Assembly: GCF_016583625.1 (NCBI RefSeq)
Contig: NZ_NRRN01000029.1
Span: 1 to 44,446 of the forward strand
From: Halorhodospira abdelmalekii
GTDB lineage: Bacteria; Pseudomonadota; Gammaproteobacteria; Nitrococcales; Halorhodospiraceae
Direction: 5' to 3'
Length of the DNA stretch: 44,446 nt
Made by a program: the position numbers and the translations under genes. Under the pieces are notes generated by a model. It saw only the letters and a list, made by a program, of their open reading frames with translations, had not been told where the DNA came from and made no database searches. Shown in pieces: positions 1 through 8,521 of the stretch. Positions within the stretch are counted from its first letter, which is position 1; every line of letters starts with the position of its first letter.

Positions 1-66
1 CCCCTCCGGGCACGGCGCGAGCGGCGATCCATTCGCCGGCGGTTGGCGCGATTCCAACCCGCTAAT

Positions 67-91
67 CGTAAGCAGCACTGTTCGGCTTACG
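67..91 (-). terminator. Candidate hairpin downstream of pap
   Basis: A perfect 7-bp inverted repeat (CGTAAGC at 67-73 with GCTTACG at 85-91, 11-nt loop) lies about 40 nt beyond the stop of the minus-strand phosphotransferase gene. No T-run follows on the minus strand, so intrinsic termination is uncertain. Positions 1-66 show nothing else I can identify. Confidence 0.3.
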
Positions 92-131
92 TCCGTAGGA
101 ATGGTTTTCTATGGTTTTAGGAACGGTGCTC

Positions 132-1646
132 TCAGTGAAGATCAAGCGCCTCCTCAATGCGCGCGGCCAGGTGCTCGATGGCCTGGACGCGGGCGGTGCG
201 TTTGTCGTTCGCCGGCAGATAGAGCCACGGGGCGCCGCGGGAGTGGGTCGCTGCGATCATATCGGCGACGGCGGCTGCGTAGTCGTCCCATTTTTCGCGG
301 TTGCGCCAATCCTCGTCGGTCAGTTTGTGGCGCTTGTAGGGATCCTTTTTGCGTGCCTTGAAGCGGCGCAGCTGTTCATCGGCGTCGATCTGTAGCCACA
401 TCTTAACGACCAGGATCTGAGACTCGAGCAGCTGCGACTCAAAGGCGTTGATCTCGTGATAGGCGCGTTGCCAGGCCGTCCGACTCGCTAACCCCTCGAC
501 CCGTTCGACCAAAACCCGACCGTACCAGGAGCGATCGAAGATGGCCAAGCGGCCACGCGGCGGAAGATGCCGCCAAAATCGCCACAGCCACGGCTGCGCG
601 TGCTCCTCGTCGGTGGGAGCGCCGACCCGCACCACCCGGTAGCGCCGTGGGTCGAGCGGTTCGGTCAGACGGTGGATGGCCCCGCCTTTGCCGGCGGCAT
701 CTTGGCCCTCGAAGACGACGACGGCAGCGCGGTTTTGAAAGGCCGCCGCGCGTGTCAGGCGATCGAGGCGCGCCTGTGCTGCAGCCAAGCGCTCCCGGTA
801 GGTGCTCTTATCGAGGCGTTTTTTCTCTGCCTTTGGCTCCGTCTCCGTCTCCGTCTCTTTAGGCTTGCTCCCTTTAGGCTTTGTGCCTTTGATCGCAGCC
901 GGCGGGCGGGGCTGCGCGGGGTGGCGCGCGCGCCGCGACGGTGCCGGCAGGTCGGCGGCCTCAGCGATTGCCTTCGCATCGCCGGCTAAGCGGCGCTCGC
1001 AGGCCTCGGCGATGATCGTGGCGGTGTGGATTGCGCGCACACTGGGGTCGTGCTCAGCGATGCAGTGCCACGGTGCCCACGCGGCATGGGTCTCTTGCTG
1101 CGCCCGGGAGGAGGCGAAATCGAGCGCTTCGTACTGGGCGTGGCGCAGCCAGTCGATCTCGCTGACACGCCAGCACTGCTCGGGGTCGGCCTCCAGGCTC
1201 CGGAGTCTCTGGTACTGGGCCTCGCGGCCGATCGGATACCACATCTTGACGATCAAGGCCCCTTCAGCGGCGAGTTGGCGCTCGAAACCGGCGATGGTCT
1301 TGAGCCGTTCGTCCAGGCCGGCGTCGCTGATACGACCGCCGGCGAAGTCGAGAAAGGCGTCGTCGTACCAGGCGCCGACGAAGATGGCAAAACGGCCCTT
1401 CGGCGGCAGGGCGCGCCAGTAGCGCCACATCGCCGGGCGCTGGCGCTGCTCTTCGCTCGGGGCGGCGAAGGCGTGGGTGGCCATGTCCCGATTGTCGAAC
1501 GAGCGGTTAAGGTGATTAAGGACGCCGCCGACCCCGGCTCCGGGCATACCAGCGGTCAGGAGGATGACCGGAAATTCGCCACGGTGCACGATCTCCGATT
1601 GCGCCAACAGCAGGCGGTAGCGAAGCGAGGTCTCTTTCTTGGCCAC
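132..1646 (-). CDS. pap: Polyphosphate:AMP phosphotransferase (two PPK2 domains)
   Basis: About 504 residues with two consecutive PPK2-family domains, the architecture and size of class II polyphosphate:AMP phosphotransferases, which make ADP from AMP using polyphosphate as donor. The C-terminal domain has an intact Walker A (GQDAAGKGG), a lid-type motif (DRSWYGR) and the LPPRGR stretch. The N-terminal domain has a degenerate loop (GMPGAGVGG, no lysine) and FVGAWYDD in place of the second motif, as usual for this family, so catalysis should be in the C-terminal half. Between them is a charged linker rich in KP, ET and KE. The frame stays open to 1847, but that extension is arginine-rich and overlaps the next gene. 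I choose the GTG at 1646, with AAGGGGG just upstream and the conserved sequence starting right after. It follows the BCCT gene by 28 nt. Confidence 0.9.
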   Translation of the reverse strand: MAKKETSLRYRLLLAQSEIVHRGEFPVILLTAGMPGAGVGGVLNHLNRSFDNRDMATHAFAAPSEEQRQRPAMWRYWRALPPKGRFAIFVGAWYDDAFLDFAGGRISDAGLDERLKTIAGFERQLAAEGALIVKMWYPIGREAQYQRLRSLEADPEQCWRVSEIDWLRHAQYEALDFASSRAQQETHAAWAPWHCIAEHDPSVRAIHTATIIAEACERRLAGDAKAIAEAADLPAPSRRARHPAQPRPPAAIKGTKPKGSKPKETETETEPKAEKKRLDKSTYRERLAAAQARLDRLTRAAAFQNRAAVVVFEGQDAAGKGGAIHRLTEPLDPRRYRVVRVGAPTDEEHAQPWLWRFWRHLPPRGRLAIFDRSWYGRVLVERVEGLASRTAWQRAYHEINAFESQLLESQILVVKMWLQIDADEQLRRFKARKKDPYKRHKLTDEDWRNREKWDDYAAAVADMIAATHSRGAPWLYLPANDKRTARVQAIEHLAARIEEALDLH

Positions 1647-1674
1647 TTGCTGCCCCCTTCGATTACGGTGACTG

Positions 1675-3423
1675 CTAAGGCTTCCTGGAAGGCCCCGATT
1701 TCTCCGACTTCGGGGCGACTGAACTCTCCGAAGCCTCCGGGCTCTTTGGGTAGTGCGGCGGTTCGGCGTCAGGGCCGCACGGCGGGTAGTCCTCCGGCTC
1801 CTCCGGCGCGGTGGCGGTGCTCTCCTCGGTCGAGAGGACTTCCTCAAGCGTCTGCGGCGTGACGTGGTGGTCCGACTCGCTCAGCTCGATCATGCGCTGA
1901 AGCCGCTCGCGCATTAACGCCTCATGGAGCTCTTGTTGGCGCAGCTCGTTGCTCAAAGACTTCACCAGCGCAGCCGCCATGAACATCATCAACACCATAA
2001 AGGGCAAGGCGGCTACGATCGACACCGTCTGCAGCGCGGTCAGACCGCCACTGAGCAGCAAGGTCGCCGCCACCAGCACCTGCACCACCCCCCAGCTGAC
2101 GCGGATCCAGCGCCGCGGGGAGAGCACCCCGCGACTGGTGAACATGCCGAGTACAAAGGTGGCCGAGTTCGCCGAGGTGACCACGAAGAGCACAATCAGC
2201 ACCAGCATCAGCACGCCGAGCAGACCGCTCGCCGGGAGTTGATCCAAGGTCGCAAAGAGCGCCGAGCTCATTTCATTCACGACCGCATCGCCAATCCCGG
2301 CTTGCTTAAACAACTCGAAGTAGAGCGCCGAGCCGCCGAAGGTCGAGAACCACAGCGTGCTGAGGAGAACCGGCACACCCACGACGCCGATGACAAACTC
2401 GCGAATGGTTCGTCCGCGCGAGATGCGCGCAATAAAACTGCCGACGAAGGGCGCCCACGAGAGCCCCCACGCCCAGTAGAAGATGGTCCAGCGCTCGACC
2501 CAGGTGTCCTCGGTGTAGGGGGTCATCACCAAGCTCATGCCGATGGCGTTGGAGAAGTAGTCCCCAATCGCATTGGTCATCGCCGCGGTAATGAAATCGG
2601 TCGGCCCAAAGAAGAGGACGAAGAGGAGCAGGGCGGCTGCTAGCAGCATATTCGCGTCACTGACGTGGCGAATCCCACTCTCTAGGGGAGTCAGGGCGCA
2701 GAGCAAAAAGATGATCGTGATCCCGGTCAGGATCATCAACTGAGGCTCAATCCCGAAGGCGACGTCGGCGACCGTCCCCAGCCCGCTATTGATCTGGATC
2801 ACCCCGAGCCCGAGGGTCGTCGCGACCCCGAAGACCGTCGAGACCACAGCGAGGATGTTGATGGTGTGGCCCCAGCCGCCATCGACGCGATCGCCGAGCG
2901 TGGAGCGAAAGGCCTCACTGATGAGCCCCGGGCGCTGCTGTCGAAACCGGACATAGGCGATGGCCAAGCCGACGATGGCGAAGTTCGCCCACTGATGAAA
3001 GCCCCAGTGGAAGACCGCATACTGCAAGCCTAAGCTGGCCGCCTCCGGTGTGCGCGGCTCGGCGTAGCCCAGCGGCGGGTCGACGTAGTGGGTGATTGGC
3101 TCGGCGACCCCCCAAAAGACCAGGCCGACCCCCATCCCGGCCGAGAAGATCATCCCTAGCCAGGTCGGGTAGGAGAACTCCGGACTCTCGCCGTCGGCTC
3201 CTAAGCGAATGCTGCCGTAGCGACTCACAGCAAGACCGATACAGAGAAGCAGAAACCCGGTGGTCGCAAAGAGGTAGAGCCAGCCGAAGTGGCTGGTGGT
3301 GAAGCCGAGCGCGATATCGGCCACCTGGCTGAACTCATCCGGGCGGAGCGTGCCCAGGAGCACAAAGGCCAGCAGCAATCCGAGGGAGATCAAAAAGACG
3401 GGTCCGGGACCTTTGCCTGTCAT
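1675..3423 (-). CDS. BCCT-family osmolyte (betaine/choline/carnitine) transporter
   Basis: 582 residues, mostly hydrophobic with about 12 membrane segments, then a hydrophilic, acidic C-terminal tail of roughly 90 residues. The family signature GMGVGLVFWGVAEP lies near residues 95-108, and the tryptophan-rich segment WAWGLSWAPFVGSFIARISRGRTIREF matches the substrate-binding helix region of BetP, OpuD and CaiT. The glycine-rich GMGVG motif resembles that of Na+-coupled members such as BetP, so sodium-driven uptake of glycine betaine or a related zwitterion is likely; the exact substrate cannot be read from sequence. Tails of this kind in BetP act in osmosensing. Here the tail is acidic and ends in a Ser/Pro/Lys-rich stretch. 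The pap gene follows closely on the same strand and may be cotranscribed. Confidence 0.9.
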   Translation of the reverse strand: MTGKGPGPVFLISLGLLLAFVLLGTLRPDEFSQVADIALGFTTSHFGWLYLFATTGFLLLCIGLAVSRYGSIRLGADGESPEFSYPTWLGMIFSAGMGVGLVFWGVAEPITHYVDPPLGYAEPRTPEAASLGLQYAVFHWGFHQWANFAIVGLAIAYVRFRQQRPGLISEAFRSTLGDRVDGGWGHTINILAVVSTVFGVATTLGLGVIQINSGLGTVADVAFGIEPQLMILTGITIIFLLCALTPLESGIRHVSDANMLLAAALLLFVLFFGPTDFITAAMTNAIGDYFSNAIGMSLVMTPYTEDTWVERWTIFYWAWGLSWAPFVGSFIARISRGRTIREFVIGVVGVPVLLSTLWFSTFGGSALYFELFKQAGIGDAVVNEMSSALFATLDQLPASGLLGVLMLVLIVLFVVTSANSATFVLGMFTSRGVLSPRRWIRVSWGVVQVLVAATLLLSGGLTALQTVSIVAALPFMVLMMFMAAALVKSLSNELRQQELHEALMRERLQRMIELSESDHHVTPQTLEEVLSTEESTATAPEEPEDYPPCGPDAEPPHYPKSPEASESSVAPKSEKSGPSRKP

Positions 3424-3507
3424 CGCATCAGCAGATTTTGTTGTGGGTTCTCGTGAGTACGGGCGCCCATCCTATCACGCGTATATCGAGGATTAAGCTT
3501 GAACTCG

Positions 3508-3530
3508 CCGGGCGCATCCGCCGCGCCCGG
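3508..3530 (-). terminator. GC-rich hairpin just after the PEP-mutase fusion gene
   Basis: An 8-bp perfect stem (CCGGGCGC at 3508-3515, GCGCCCGG at 3523-3530, 7-nt loop) sits directly after the minus-strand stop codon at 3533-3535. Its position suggests a transcript end or 3' stabiliser. There is no T-run on the minus strand; a short TTTT follows only on the plus strand, where no gene precedes it. Confidence 0.45.
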
Positions 3531-3532
3531 TT

Positions 3533-4855
3533 TTATCGAAGCCAGTCGCCCTCCGGGACTAGACCGAGGATCTCTTTGATGGAGAGCAGCTGCGCTTCGG
3601 CCTCCTTAGAGCGTCGGTGTTCAAGAATCGACTGGGCGGTGTTGACCATGGCAGGGTAGGCGCTGCGCAGTAGCTGGTTGGCGTAGATCACGACGTTGAC
3701 TCCGCACGCCTCTAACGTCTGCTCATGGGTCTCGTTGTAGCTCGAGGGCACGGCAATCAACGGCACGCGATGGGCGAGTCGCTGATAGCGTTGCCCAAAT
3801 GCTGCGACCTCATCGGCGGTGCGTTGGCAGCTGTGGATGAGGATACCGTCGGCGCCGGCGTCGATGTAGCCGCGCGCCCGTTCCAGGGCATCGTCGAGCC
3901 CCTGGCCGAGGATCAGGCTCTCGATGCGGGCGATGATCATAAATTCGGTGGTCAGCTTGGCGCGGTTGCCCACACCGATCTTCTCGGCCATCTCCTCAAT
4001 GCTGGCTTGGGTCTGGGCGGCCTCAGTGCCGTAGAGGGAGTTGCGCTTGGCGCCGACTTTGTCCTCGATGACGGCCCCGGAGACGCCGAATCGCTCCAGG
4101 GTCCGGACCGTAAAGGCGAACTGTTCGGGCCGCCCGCCGCTATCGGCGTCGTAGAGGATCGGTTTGGTGGTCACCTCGACGATGTCCGAGAGGGTCTGCA
4201 TCCGCGAGGTGACATCAACGGCCTCGATATCCGGTTTGCCCTTGGCGGTGGAGTCGGTCAGGCTGGAGAGCCACATGCCGTCGAATTCTACCCGCTGGCC
4301 CTCTTCCTCACGGACTACGTTCTCGACGATCAGTCCGGTCAGGCCGTTGTGGGCCTCCATAAGCCGCACCATGGGCTTGGCGTCGATCAGCCGGCGCAGC
4401 AGCCCGAGCCGCCGCCCTGGTGTAGTCCCGAATTGGCGGACGCTGCGGTTGAGCTGGGTCGAGGAGATGTCGGGTGTATAGGGGATCTCGACGAGCTCGC
4501 CGCCCCACTGCGCCAGGGTGTCGATTACACGCTGGCGGGTCTGCTTCTGTACCCCTTGTCGCCAGTCGTCGCCGTGGACAACGTAATCGGGCTTGAGCGC
4601 CTTGAGGTTCGGTACGTAGTCGAGCGTCTCTTGAGCTACGACTTCATCGACGCCTTTGAGGTTTTCGACGACCTCTCTGCGCTGCTCAAAGGTCATGTGC
4701 GGCAGGCGTTTGTACGAGGCGATGGCGCGATCGGTCAACAGCCCGACGACCACGCGCCCAAGCTCACGGGCTTCGCGCAGGATGTTGAGGTGACCCGGAT
4801 GCACCAGGTCGGCGCTCATGCCGACGTAGACGGTAGCGTCTTTTTTTTGTGGCAT
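3533..4855 (-). CDS. Cytidylyltransferase-like / phosphoenolpyruvate mutase fusion
   Basis: About 440 residues in two domains. Residues 1-140 are a nucleotidyltransferase fold (TagD/cytidylyltransferase superfamily) with HPGH at 19-22, a [10 protein letters not shown] strand and ISST at 130-133. Residues 160-430 are a phosphoenolpyruvate mutase of the isocitrate lyase superfamily. The diagnostic [10 protein letters not shown] (EDKxxxKxNS) is at about 264-273, and DADSGG at about 236-241 supplies metal-binding acidic residues. The mutase converts PEP to phosphonopyruvate, the entry step of phosphonate biosynthesis. The N-terminal domain could activate a phosphonate or phosphate ester with CTP for transfer to a lipid or sugar; that is inference. 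The ATG at 4855 lies 2 nt after the epimerase stop. A GTG at 4885 is an in-frame alternative. No phosphonopyruvate decarboxylase or aminotransferase is present in the window. Confidence 0.85.
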   Translation of the reverse strand: MPQKKDATVYVGMSADLVHPGHLNILREARELGRVVVGLLTDRAIASYKRLPHMTFEQRREVVENLKGVDEVVAQETLDYVPNLKALKPDYVVHGDDWRQGVQKQTRQRVIDTLAQWGGELVEIPYTPDISSTQLNRSVRQFGTTPGRRLGLLRRLIDAKPMVRLMEAHNGLTGLIVENVVREEEGQRVEFDGMWLSSLTDSTAKGKPDIEAVDVTSRMQTLSDIVEVTTKPILYDADSGGRPEQFAFTVRTLERFGVSGAVIEDKVGAKRNSLYGTEAAQTQASIEEMAEKIGVGNRAKLTTEFMIIARIESLILGQGLDDALERARGYIDAGADGILIHSCQRTADEVAAFGQRYQRLAHRVPLIAVPSSYNETHEQTLEACGVNVVIYANQLLRSAYPAMVNTAQSILEHRRSKEAEAQLLSIKEILGLVPEGDWLR

Positions 4856-4857
4856 TT

Positions 4858-5865
4858 TTATACCTGGTGGTACCAGCGATACCACTCGACGAAGCGCTTG
4901 ACCCCTGCCTCTACGCTCACCTGTGGTCGGTAGCCGGTATCCCGAGTCAGGTCGGAGGCGTCGGCGTGGGTCTCGGGGACGTCGCCGGGCTGCAGCGGAT
5001 GGAAGCGCTTCTCGGCGGTGATGCCGAGTTCCTGCTCCAGCACCTCGACGAAGCGCATCAGCGGCACTGCTTTAGTTGCGCCGATGTTATAGAGCCGCCA
5101 CGGCGCATCCGAGGTGGCGGTGTCGGGCGCGGCCGGGTCCCACTCCGGATTGGGGGTGGCGATTCGGTCGGTGGCGCGGATCACCCCGTCGACGATGTCA
5201 TCGACATAGGTAAAGTCGCGGCGATGGTTGCCGTGGTTGTAGACGTCGATCGGCTCGCCAGCGAGCATGTTGCGGGTGAAGAGGAAGAGCGCCATGTCGG
5301 GCCGTCCCCACGGGCCGTAGACGGTAAAAAAGCGCAGCCCGGTGCACGGCAGGCGGTAGAGGTGGGCGTAGCTGTGCGCCATGTGCTCGGTGGCCCTTTT
5401 GGTCGCGGCGTAGATGGCGAGCGGGTGATCGGTGTGCCGGTGCTCACTAAACGGCATATCGGTATGGGAGCCGTAGACCGAGCTCGTCGAGGCGAAGGCG
5501 AGATGCTCGACCTCGCTGTAGCGGCACCCCTCAAGGACGTTGAGTGTGCCGGTGACGTTGCTGTCGACGTAGCTGTGTGGATCGGTCAGGGAGTAGCGCA
5601 CGCCGGCTTGCGCGGCTAGGTGGATGACGCGCTGGAAGCCCTCGCGGCGAAAGAGCGCTGCCATGCCGCTGCGATCGGCGAGATCGAGGCGGACGAAGCG
5701 GAACGCATCGTACCCTTGCAGCTGTGCCAGACGGGCCTCTTTGAGCGTGGGGTCGTAGTAGGGGTTGAGGTTGTCGAGGCCGACGACGGTATCGCCGCGC
5801 TCAAGCAGGGCGCGGGCGGTGTGGTAGCCGATAAAGCCGGCAGCGCCGGTAACGAGGTATTTCAT
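4858..5865 (-). CDS. NAD-dependent epimerase, UDP-glucuronate 4-epimerase-like
   Basis: 335 residues of an extended short-chain dehydrogenase/reductase. It has an N-terminal Rossmann motif (GAAGFIG at about 7-13), the catalytic Ser and YxxxK pair (SSVYGS and YAATK), and an [15 protein letters not shown] stretch typical of UDP-glucuronate 4-epimerases (LspL/Cap1J group). Such enzymes make UDP-galacturonate for capsule, LPS or exopolysaccharide. The length is normal for the family, and the start ATG at 5865 is the natural one just before [11 protein letters not shown]. It is first in a two-gene minus-strand unit with the PEP-mutase fusion, 2 nt apart, which suggests both serve one surface-glycan pathway. 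Substrate assignment is by motif only. Confidence 0.88.
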   Translation of the reverse strand: MKYLVTGAAGFIGYHTARALLERGDTVVGLDNLNPYYDPTLKEARLAQLQGYDAFRFVRLDLADRSGMAALFRREGFQRVIHLAAQAGVRYSLTDPHSYVDSNVTGTLNVLEGCRYSEVEHLAFASTSSVYGSHTDMPFSEHRHTDHPLAIYAATKRATEHMAHSYAHLYRLPCTGLRFFTVYGPWGRPDMALFLFTRNMLAGEPIDVYNHGNHRRDFTYVDDIVDGVIRATDRIATPNPEWDPAAPDTATSDAPWRLYNIGATKAVPLMRFVEVLEQELGITAEKRFHPLQPGDVPETHADASDLTRDTGYRPQVSVEAGVKRFVEWYRWYHQV

Positions 5866-5924
5866 GATGAGGAGTGTGGTCCGTGAGTTGAGTGGGTTCC
5901 CAGCGAGCGAGTCAGTCTCTAGCG

Positions 5925-5954
5925 TTGTGAGTGAGTGTCCAAAGCCAGTATGCT
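5925..5954 (+). promoter_or_regulatory. Candidate sigma70-type promoter for hemH
   Basis: TTGTGA at 5925-5930 and TATGCT at 5949-5954 with an 18-bp spacer, in the divergent gap between the epimerase and ferrochelatase genes. If used, transcription would start near 5961, excluding the GTG at 5931 as a start and making the ATG at 5964 nearly leaderless. Weak match. Confidence 0.3.
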
Positions 5955-5963
5955 TCCCCTGCT

Positions 5964-7082
5964 ATGAGACTCTACTCTAACAAGAGCGTGTTTCGCCACG
6001 ACGATATGCCGGTGATGGGGGTTTTAGTAGCCAACCTCGGCACCCCGGACGAACCGACGACGACTGCGCTGCGTCGCTATTTGCGCGAGTTCCTCGGCGA
6101 CCCACGGGTGATCGAGATCCCGAAGTGGCGCTGGTGGCCGATCCTCTTCGGGCTGGTGCTGCGGACCCGGCCGAAGAAGTCGGCTGCGGCTTACCGCGAG
6201 GTCTGGCGTAGCGATGGCTCGCCGCTGTTGACGATCGGCGAGCGCCAGGTTGCCGGCATCCGCCGCCGTCTTGAGGCGCGCAGTGCGGTCGGCCCCTTCG
6301 CCGTCGAGCTGGGGATGCGCTACGGCAATCCGTCGATCGCCGAGGCGCTGCATCGGCTGCGCGAGGCGGGGGCACAGCGCATCTTAGTCCTGCCGCTCTA
6401 TCCGCAGTACTCGGCGACGACCACCGGCTCGACCTTCGACGCCGTGGCCAAAGAGCTGATGCGCTGGCGCTGGGTGCCGGAGTTGCGCATGGTCGGGCAG
6501 TACCACGACGATGCCGGCTATCTTGATGCCCTGGTGCGCTCGATTCGCGAGCACTGGGATCGCGAGGGGCGCGGTGAGCGGCTGCTCTTCTCCTTCCACG
6601 GCATGCCGCAGCGCTATCTGCTCAACGGCGATCCCTACTACTGCCAGTGCCACAAGACGGCACGCCTGCTTGCCGAACGGTTGCAGTTGCCCGCCGGGAG
6701 TTGGGAGGTCTCCTTCCAGTCCCGCTTTGGCAAGGAGGAGTGGCTGAAGCCGTATACCGACGAGACGGTGGTCCACATGGCGCGCGAGTTGGGAGTCAAG
6801 CGCCTCGATGTGGTCTGTCCGGGGTTTGCCGCCGACTGCCTGGAGACGCTTGAGGAGATCGCGGGTGAGAATCAAGAGTACTTCGAAGAGGCCGGTGGCG
6901 AGCGCCTGGCCTATATTCCGGCACTCAATGATCGGCACGACCACGTCGATGCCTTAGCGCGCCTGATTCTGCGCCACGCCCAAGGGTGGCCGGAGGCGGC
7001 GGCTAGCCGCAATTGGGAAGAGGAGCGGTGGCGACTGCAGGAGAGTGCCGAGCGGGCGCGTAAGCTCGGCGCGGAGGCCTGA
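5964..7082 (+). CDS. hemH: Ferrochelatase
   Basis: About 372 residues. It inserts Fe2+ into protoporphyrin IX, the last step of heme synthesis. Family landmarks in order: GVLVANLGTPD near the N-terminus, LPLYPQYSATTTGST, the catalytic-histidine motif SFHGMPQRY, a YCQCHKTA segment, SWEVSFQSRFGKEEWLKPYT, and the distal FAADCLETLEEI containing the conserved glutamate. A tail of about 25 charged residues follows. Three starts are possible: GTG 5931, ATG 5964 and ATG 6006. I choose 5964 because the LYSNKSVFRHDD leader resembles other proteobacterial ferrochelatases. None has a convincing Shine-Dalgarno. It is divergent from the epimerase gene, and the Mrp cluster starts about 100 nt downstream. 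Confidence 0.92.
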   Translation: MRLYSNKSVFRHDDMPVMGVLVANLGTPDEPTTTALRRYLREFLGDPRVIEIPKWRWWPILFGLVLRTRPKKSAAAYREVWRSDGSPLLTIGERQVAGIRRRLEARSAVGPFAVELGMRYGNPSIAEALHRLREAGAQRILVLPLYPQYSATTTGSTFDAVAKELMRWRWVPELRMVGQYHDDAGYLDALVRSIREHWDREGRGERLLFSFHGMPQRYLLNGDPYYCQCHKTARLLAERLQLPAGSWEVSFQSRFGKEEWLKPYTDETVVHMARELGVKRLDVVCPGFAADCLETLEEIAGENQEYFEEAGGERLAYIPALNDRHDHVDALARLILRHAQGWPEAAASRNWEEERWRLQESAERARKLGAEA

Positions 7083-7184
7083 ACAGCGAGCGCAGCGGCG
7101 TGTGAGCGCAGCGGCGTGGGTGGGGCGGGCAGCGCGAGAAGAGGGGGCTGCGGCGCTATTTCGAAGAGGGCGCGAAGAGGGCGT

Positions 7185-7814
7185 ATGCGGCGGTATTTCA
7201 AGGCGCTGTTAGTGGTTGTACCACTGTGGCTGATCCTCACCGGTGGGGCGCTCGGTGGCCTGTTCGGTTTGGTGACGGTGCTCGCCGCGGCGTTTGCCGC
7301 CGTGCTCTACGTCGGCCCGTGGACGCACCGTTGGCGCTGGCTGCGCATGCCGCGCTTTATTCTCTTCTTCCTGCAGCGCTCCCTGATCGGGGCGATCGAT
7401 GTCGGCTACCGCGCGCTGCACCCGCGTCTGCCGTTGCATCCTGGCTGGATGAGTTACCGGCTGCGCCTGCCGTCGGGGGAGCCGCGGGTGGCGATGGTGG
7501 CGCTGGTGAGCCTGTTGCCCGGCACGCTGGCGGCCGATCTCTACGGCGATGAATTGGTGGTCCACGTCATTGTCCCAGACGCCGAGCCCGAGATCAGGCG
7601 GCTGGAGTCGCACATCGGTGTGCTCTACGGTTGCCTTGCTACGGGCGAGTCGGGCGAGTCGGGCGAGTCGGGCGAAACGAATGAAACGGCCAAGATGGGT
7701 ACAACGAGCGGGCAAAGTGGCGAGGGAAGCAGTGAGGCAAGCAGTGAGGCAAGCAGTGGACAAAGCGCCGGGACCCGCACCGGGCCAAGCGGCGGGAGTA
7801 GGGGGAGATCGTGA
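7185..7814 (+). CDS. mrpE: Mrp/Mnh cation:proton antiporter subunit E
   Basis: About 209 residues, opening the antiporter cluster. The first 150 match MnhE/MrpE: two N-terminal membrane segments, a PRFILFFLQRSLIGAIDVGYRAL region, then a soluble domain with VALVSLLPGTLAADL and LVVHVIVPD. MrpE is needed for assembly or stability of the multisubunit Na+/H+ antiporter. The last 55 residues are an unusual tail of GES repeats followed by Ser/Gly/Glu-rich sequence, encoded by a 9-bp repeat (GGGCGAGTC at 7643-7669) and a roughly 12-bp repeat around 7730-7760. The tail is absent from typical MrpE and looks like a recent repeat expansion. The ATG at 7185 precedes the conserved part; the frame is open from 7116 but that part looks non-coding. 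The stop overlaps the next gene by 4 nt (GTGA). Confidence 0.88.
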   Translation: MRRYFKALLVVVPLWLILTGGALGGLFGLVTVLAAAFAAVLYVGPWTHRWRWLRMPRFILFFLQRSLIGAIDVGYRALHPRLPLHPGWMSYRLRLPSGEPRVAMVALVSLLPGTLAADLYGDELVVHVIVPDAEPEIRRLESHIGVLYGCLATGESGESGESGETNETAKMGTTSGQSGEGSSEASSEASSGQSAGTRTGPSGGSRGRS

Positions 7815-8074
7815 CGCTCTTATACACGGGACTGGCGGTCTTTCTGCTGCTGAATCTGCTCGTCGGCCTGATGCGCGTCTACTTCGGGCCGACGGCGGCG
7901 GATCGGATGCTCGCTGCCTTGCTCTTTGGGACGACAACAGTGGCGGTGCTGCTGCTGCTTGCTGAGGCGATGGCGCTGTCGGCTCTGCGCGATGTGGCGC
8001 TGCTCTTCACGCTACTGGCGGCGGTGGTTGCGCTCGCCTTTACGCGGCTGCCGCGGCGCTTTAAGGGCCGCTAG
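7811..8074 (+). CDS. mrpF: Mrp/Mnh antiporter subunit F
   Basis: 87 residues with three predicted membrane helices and the MnhF hallmark RVYFGPTAADRMLA after the first helix. It ends in a short basic tail. The length is normal for the family. The GTG start at 7811 overlaps the mrpE stop in GTGA, implying translational coupling. It is a small membrane subunit of the Mrp complex that exchanges Na+ (or K+) for H+ under saline or alkaline conditions. Confidence 0.9.
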   Translation: MTLLYTGLAVFLLLNLLVGLMRVYFGPTAADRMLAALLFGTTTVAVLLLLAEAMALSALRDVALLFTLLAAVVALAFTRLPRRFKGR

Positions 8075-8206
8075 CGGGTCGCATTGGGACCCTAACGAGC
8101 CGCTTTGGAGGGCAGCGAATCACTAGCGGATCACTAGCGGGTGGGTCACTGAGACTCCCGCTGCGAGGGGCCGCCGAATAAGCCGCCGAATAAAGAGAGT
8201 TCGACC

Positions 8207-8521
8207 ATGGAGACGATCGACCTGATCGATCTAGTCAGTATCGGGCTGCTGCTGCTCGGGGCGCTCTTCTTTCTGACGGGCACCGTCGGTCTGCTGCGCT
8301 TTAATAACTGCTTCGCCCGGCTGCACGCGCTGACTAAGGCCGATAACGTCGGTCTCGGCTGCATCGCCCTGGGGTTGATGCTGCAGGCCGAGTCGGGCTG
8401 GGCGGTGGCGAAGATCGCCCTGATTTGGGCCTTGGCGCAGCTCGCGGCGACCGTTTCGGCCCACCTGATCGCCCGCTTCTCGCTGCGCCTCGGTGGCGGG
8501 GTGCGGAGGATGCCGCCGTGA
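8207..8521 (+). CDS. mrpG: Mrp/Mnh antiporter subunit G
   Basis: 104 residues with three membrane segments and the MnhG pattern GLLRFNNCFARLHALTKADNVG after helix 1. It is a small membrane subunit of the Mrp antiporter, of normal family length. The ATG at 8207 is about 130 nt after mrpF, the only substantial gap in the cluster. That gap contains short direct repeats (agcggatcactagcg-like) but no recognisable terminator, so the operon probably continues. The stop overlaps the next gene by 4 nt (GTGA). Confidence 0.9.
   Translation: METIDLIDLVSIGLLLLGALFFLTGTVGLLRFNNCFARLHALTKADNVGLGCIALGLMLQAESGWAVAKIALIWALAQLAATVSAHLIARFSLRLGGGVRRMPP

Noticed and set aside
1647-1847. N-terminal extension of the phosphotransferase frame to 1847
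   Set aside because: It is Arg/Pro-rich, overlaps the BCCT gene end, and the conserved protein plus a ribosome site begin at the GTG at 1646.
3725-4933. 402-codon plus-strand open frame opposite the PEP-mutase fusion
   Set aside because: It is the antisense shadow of a gene with clear motifs; its translation shows no family pattern.
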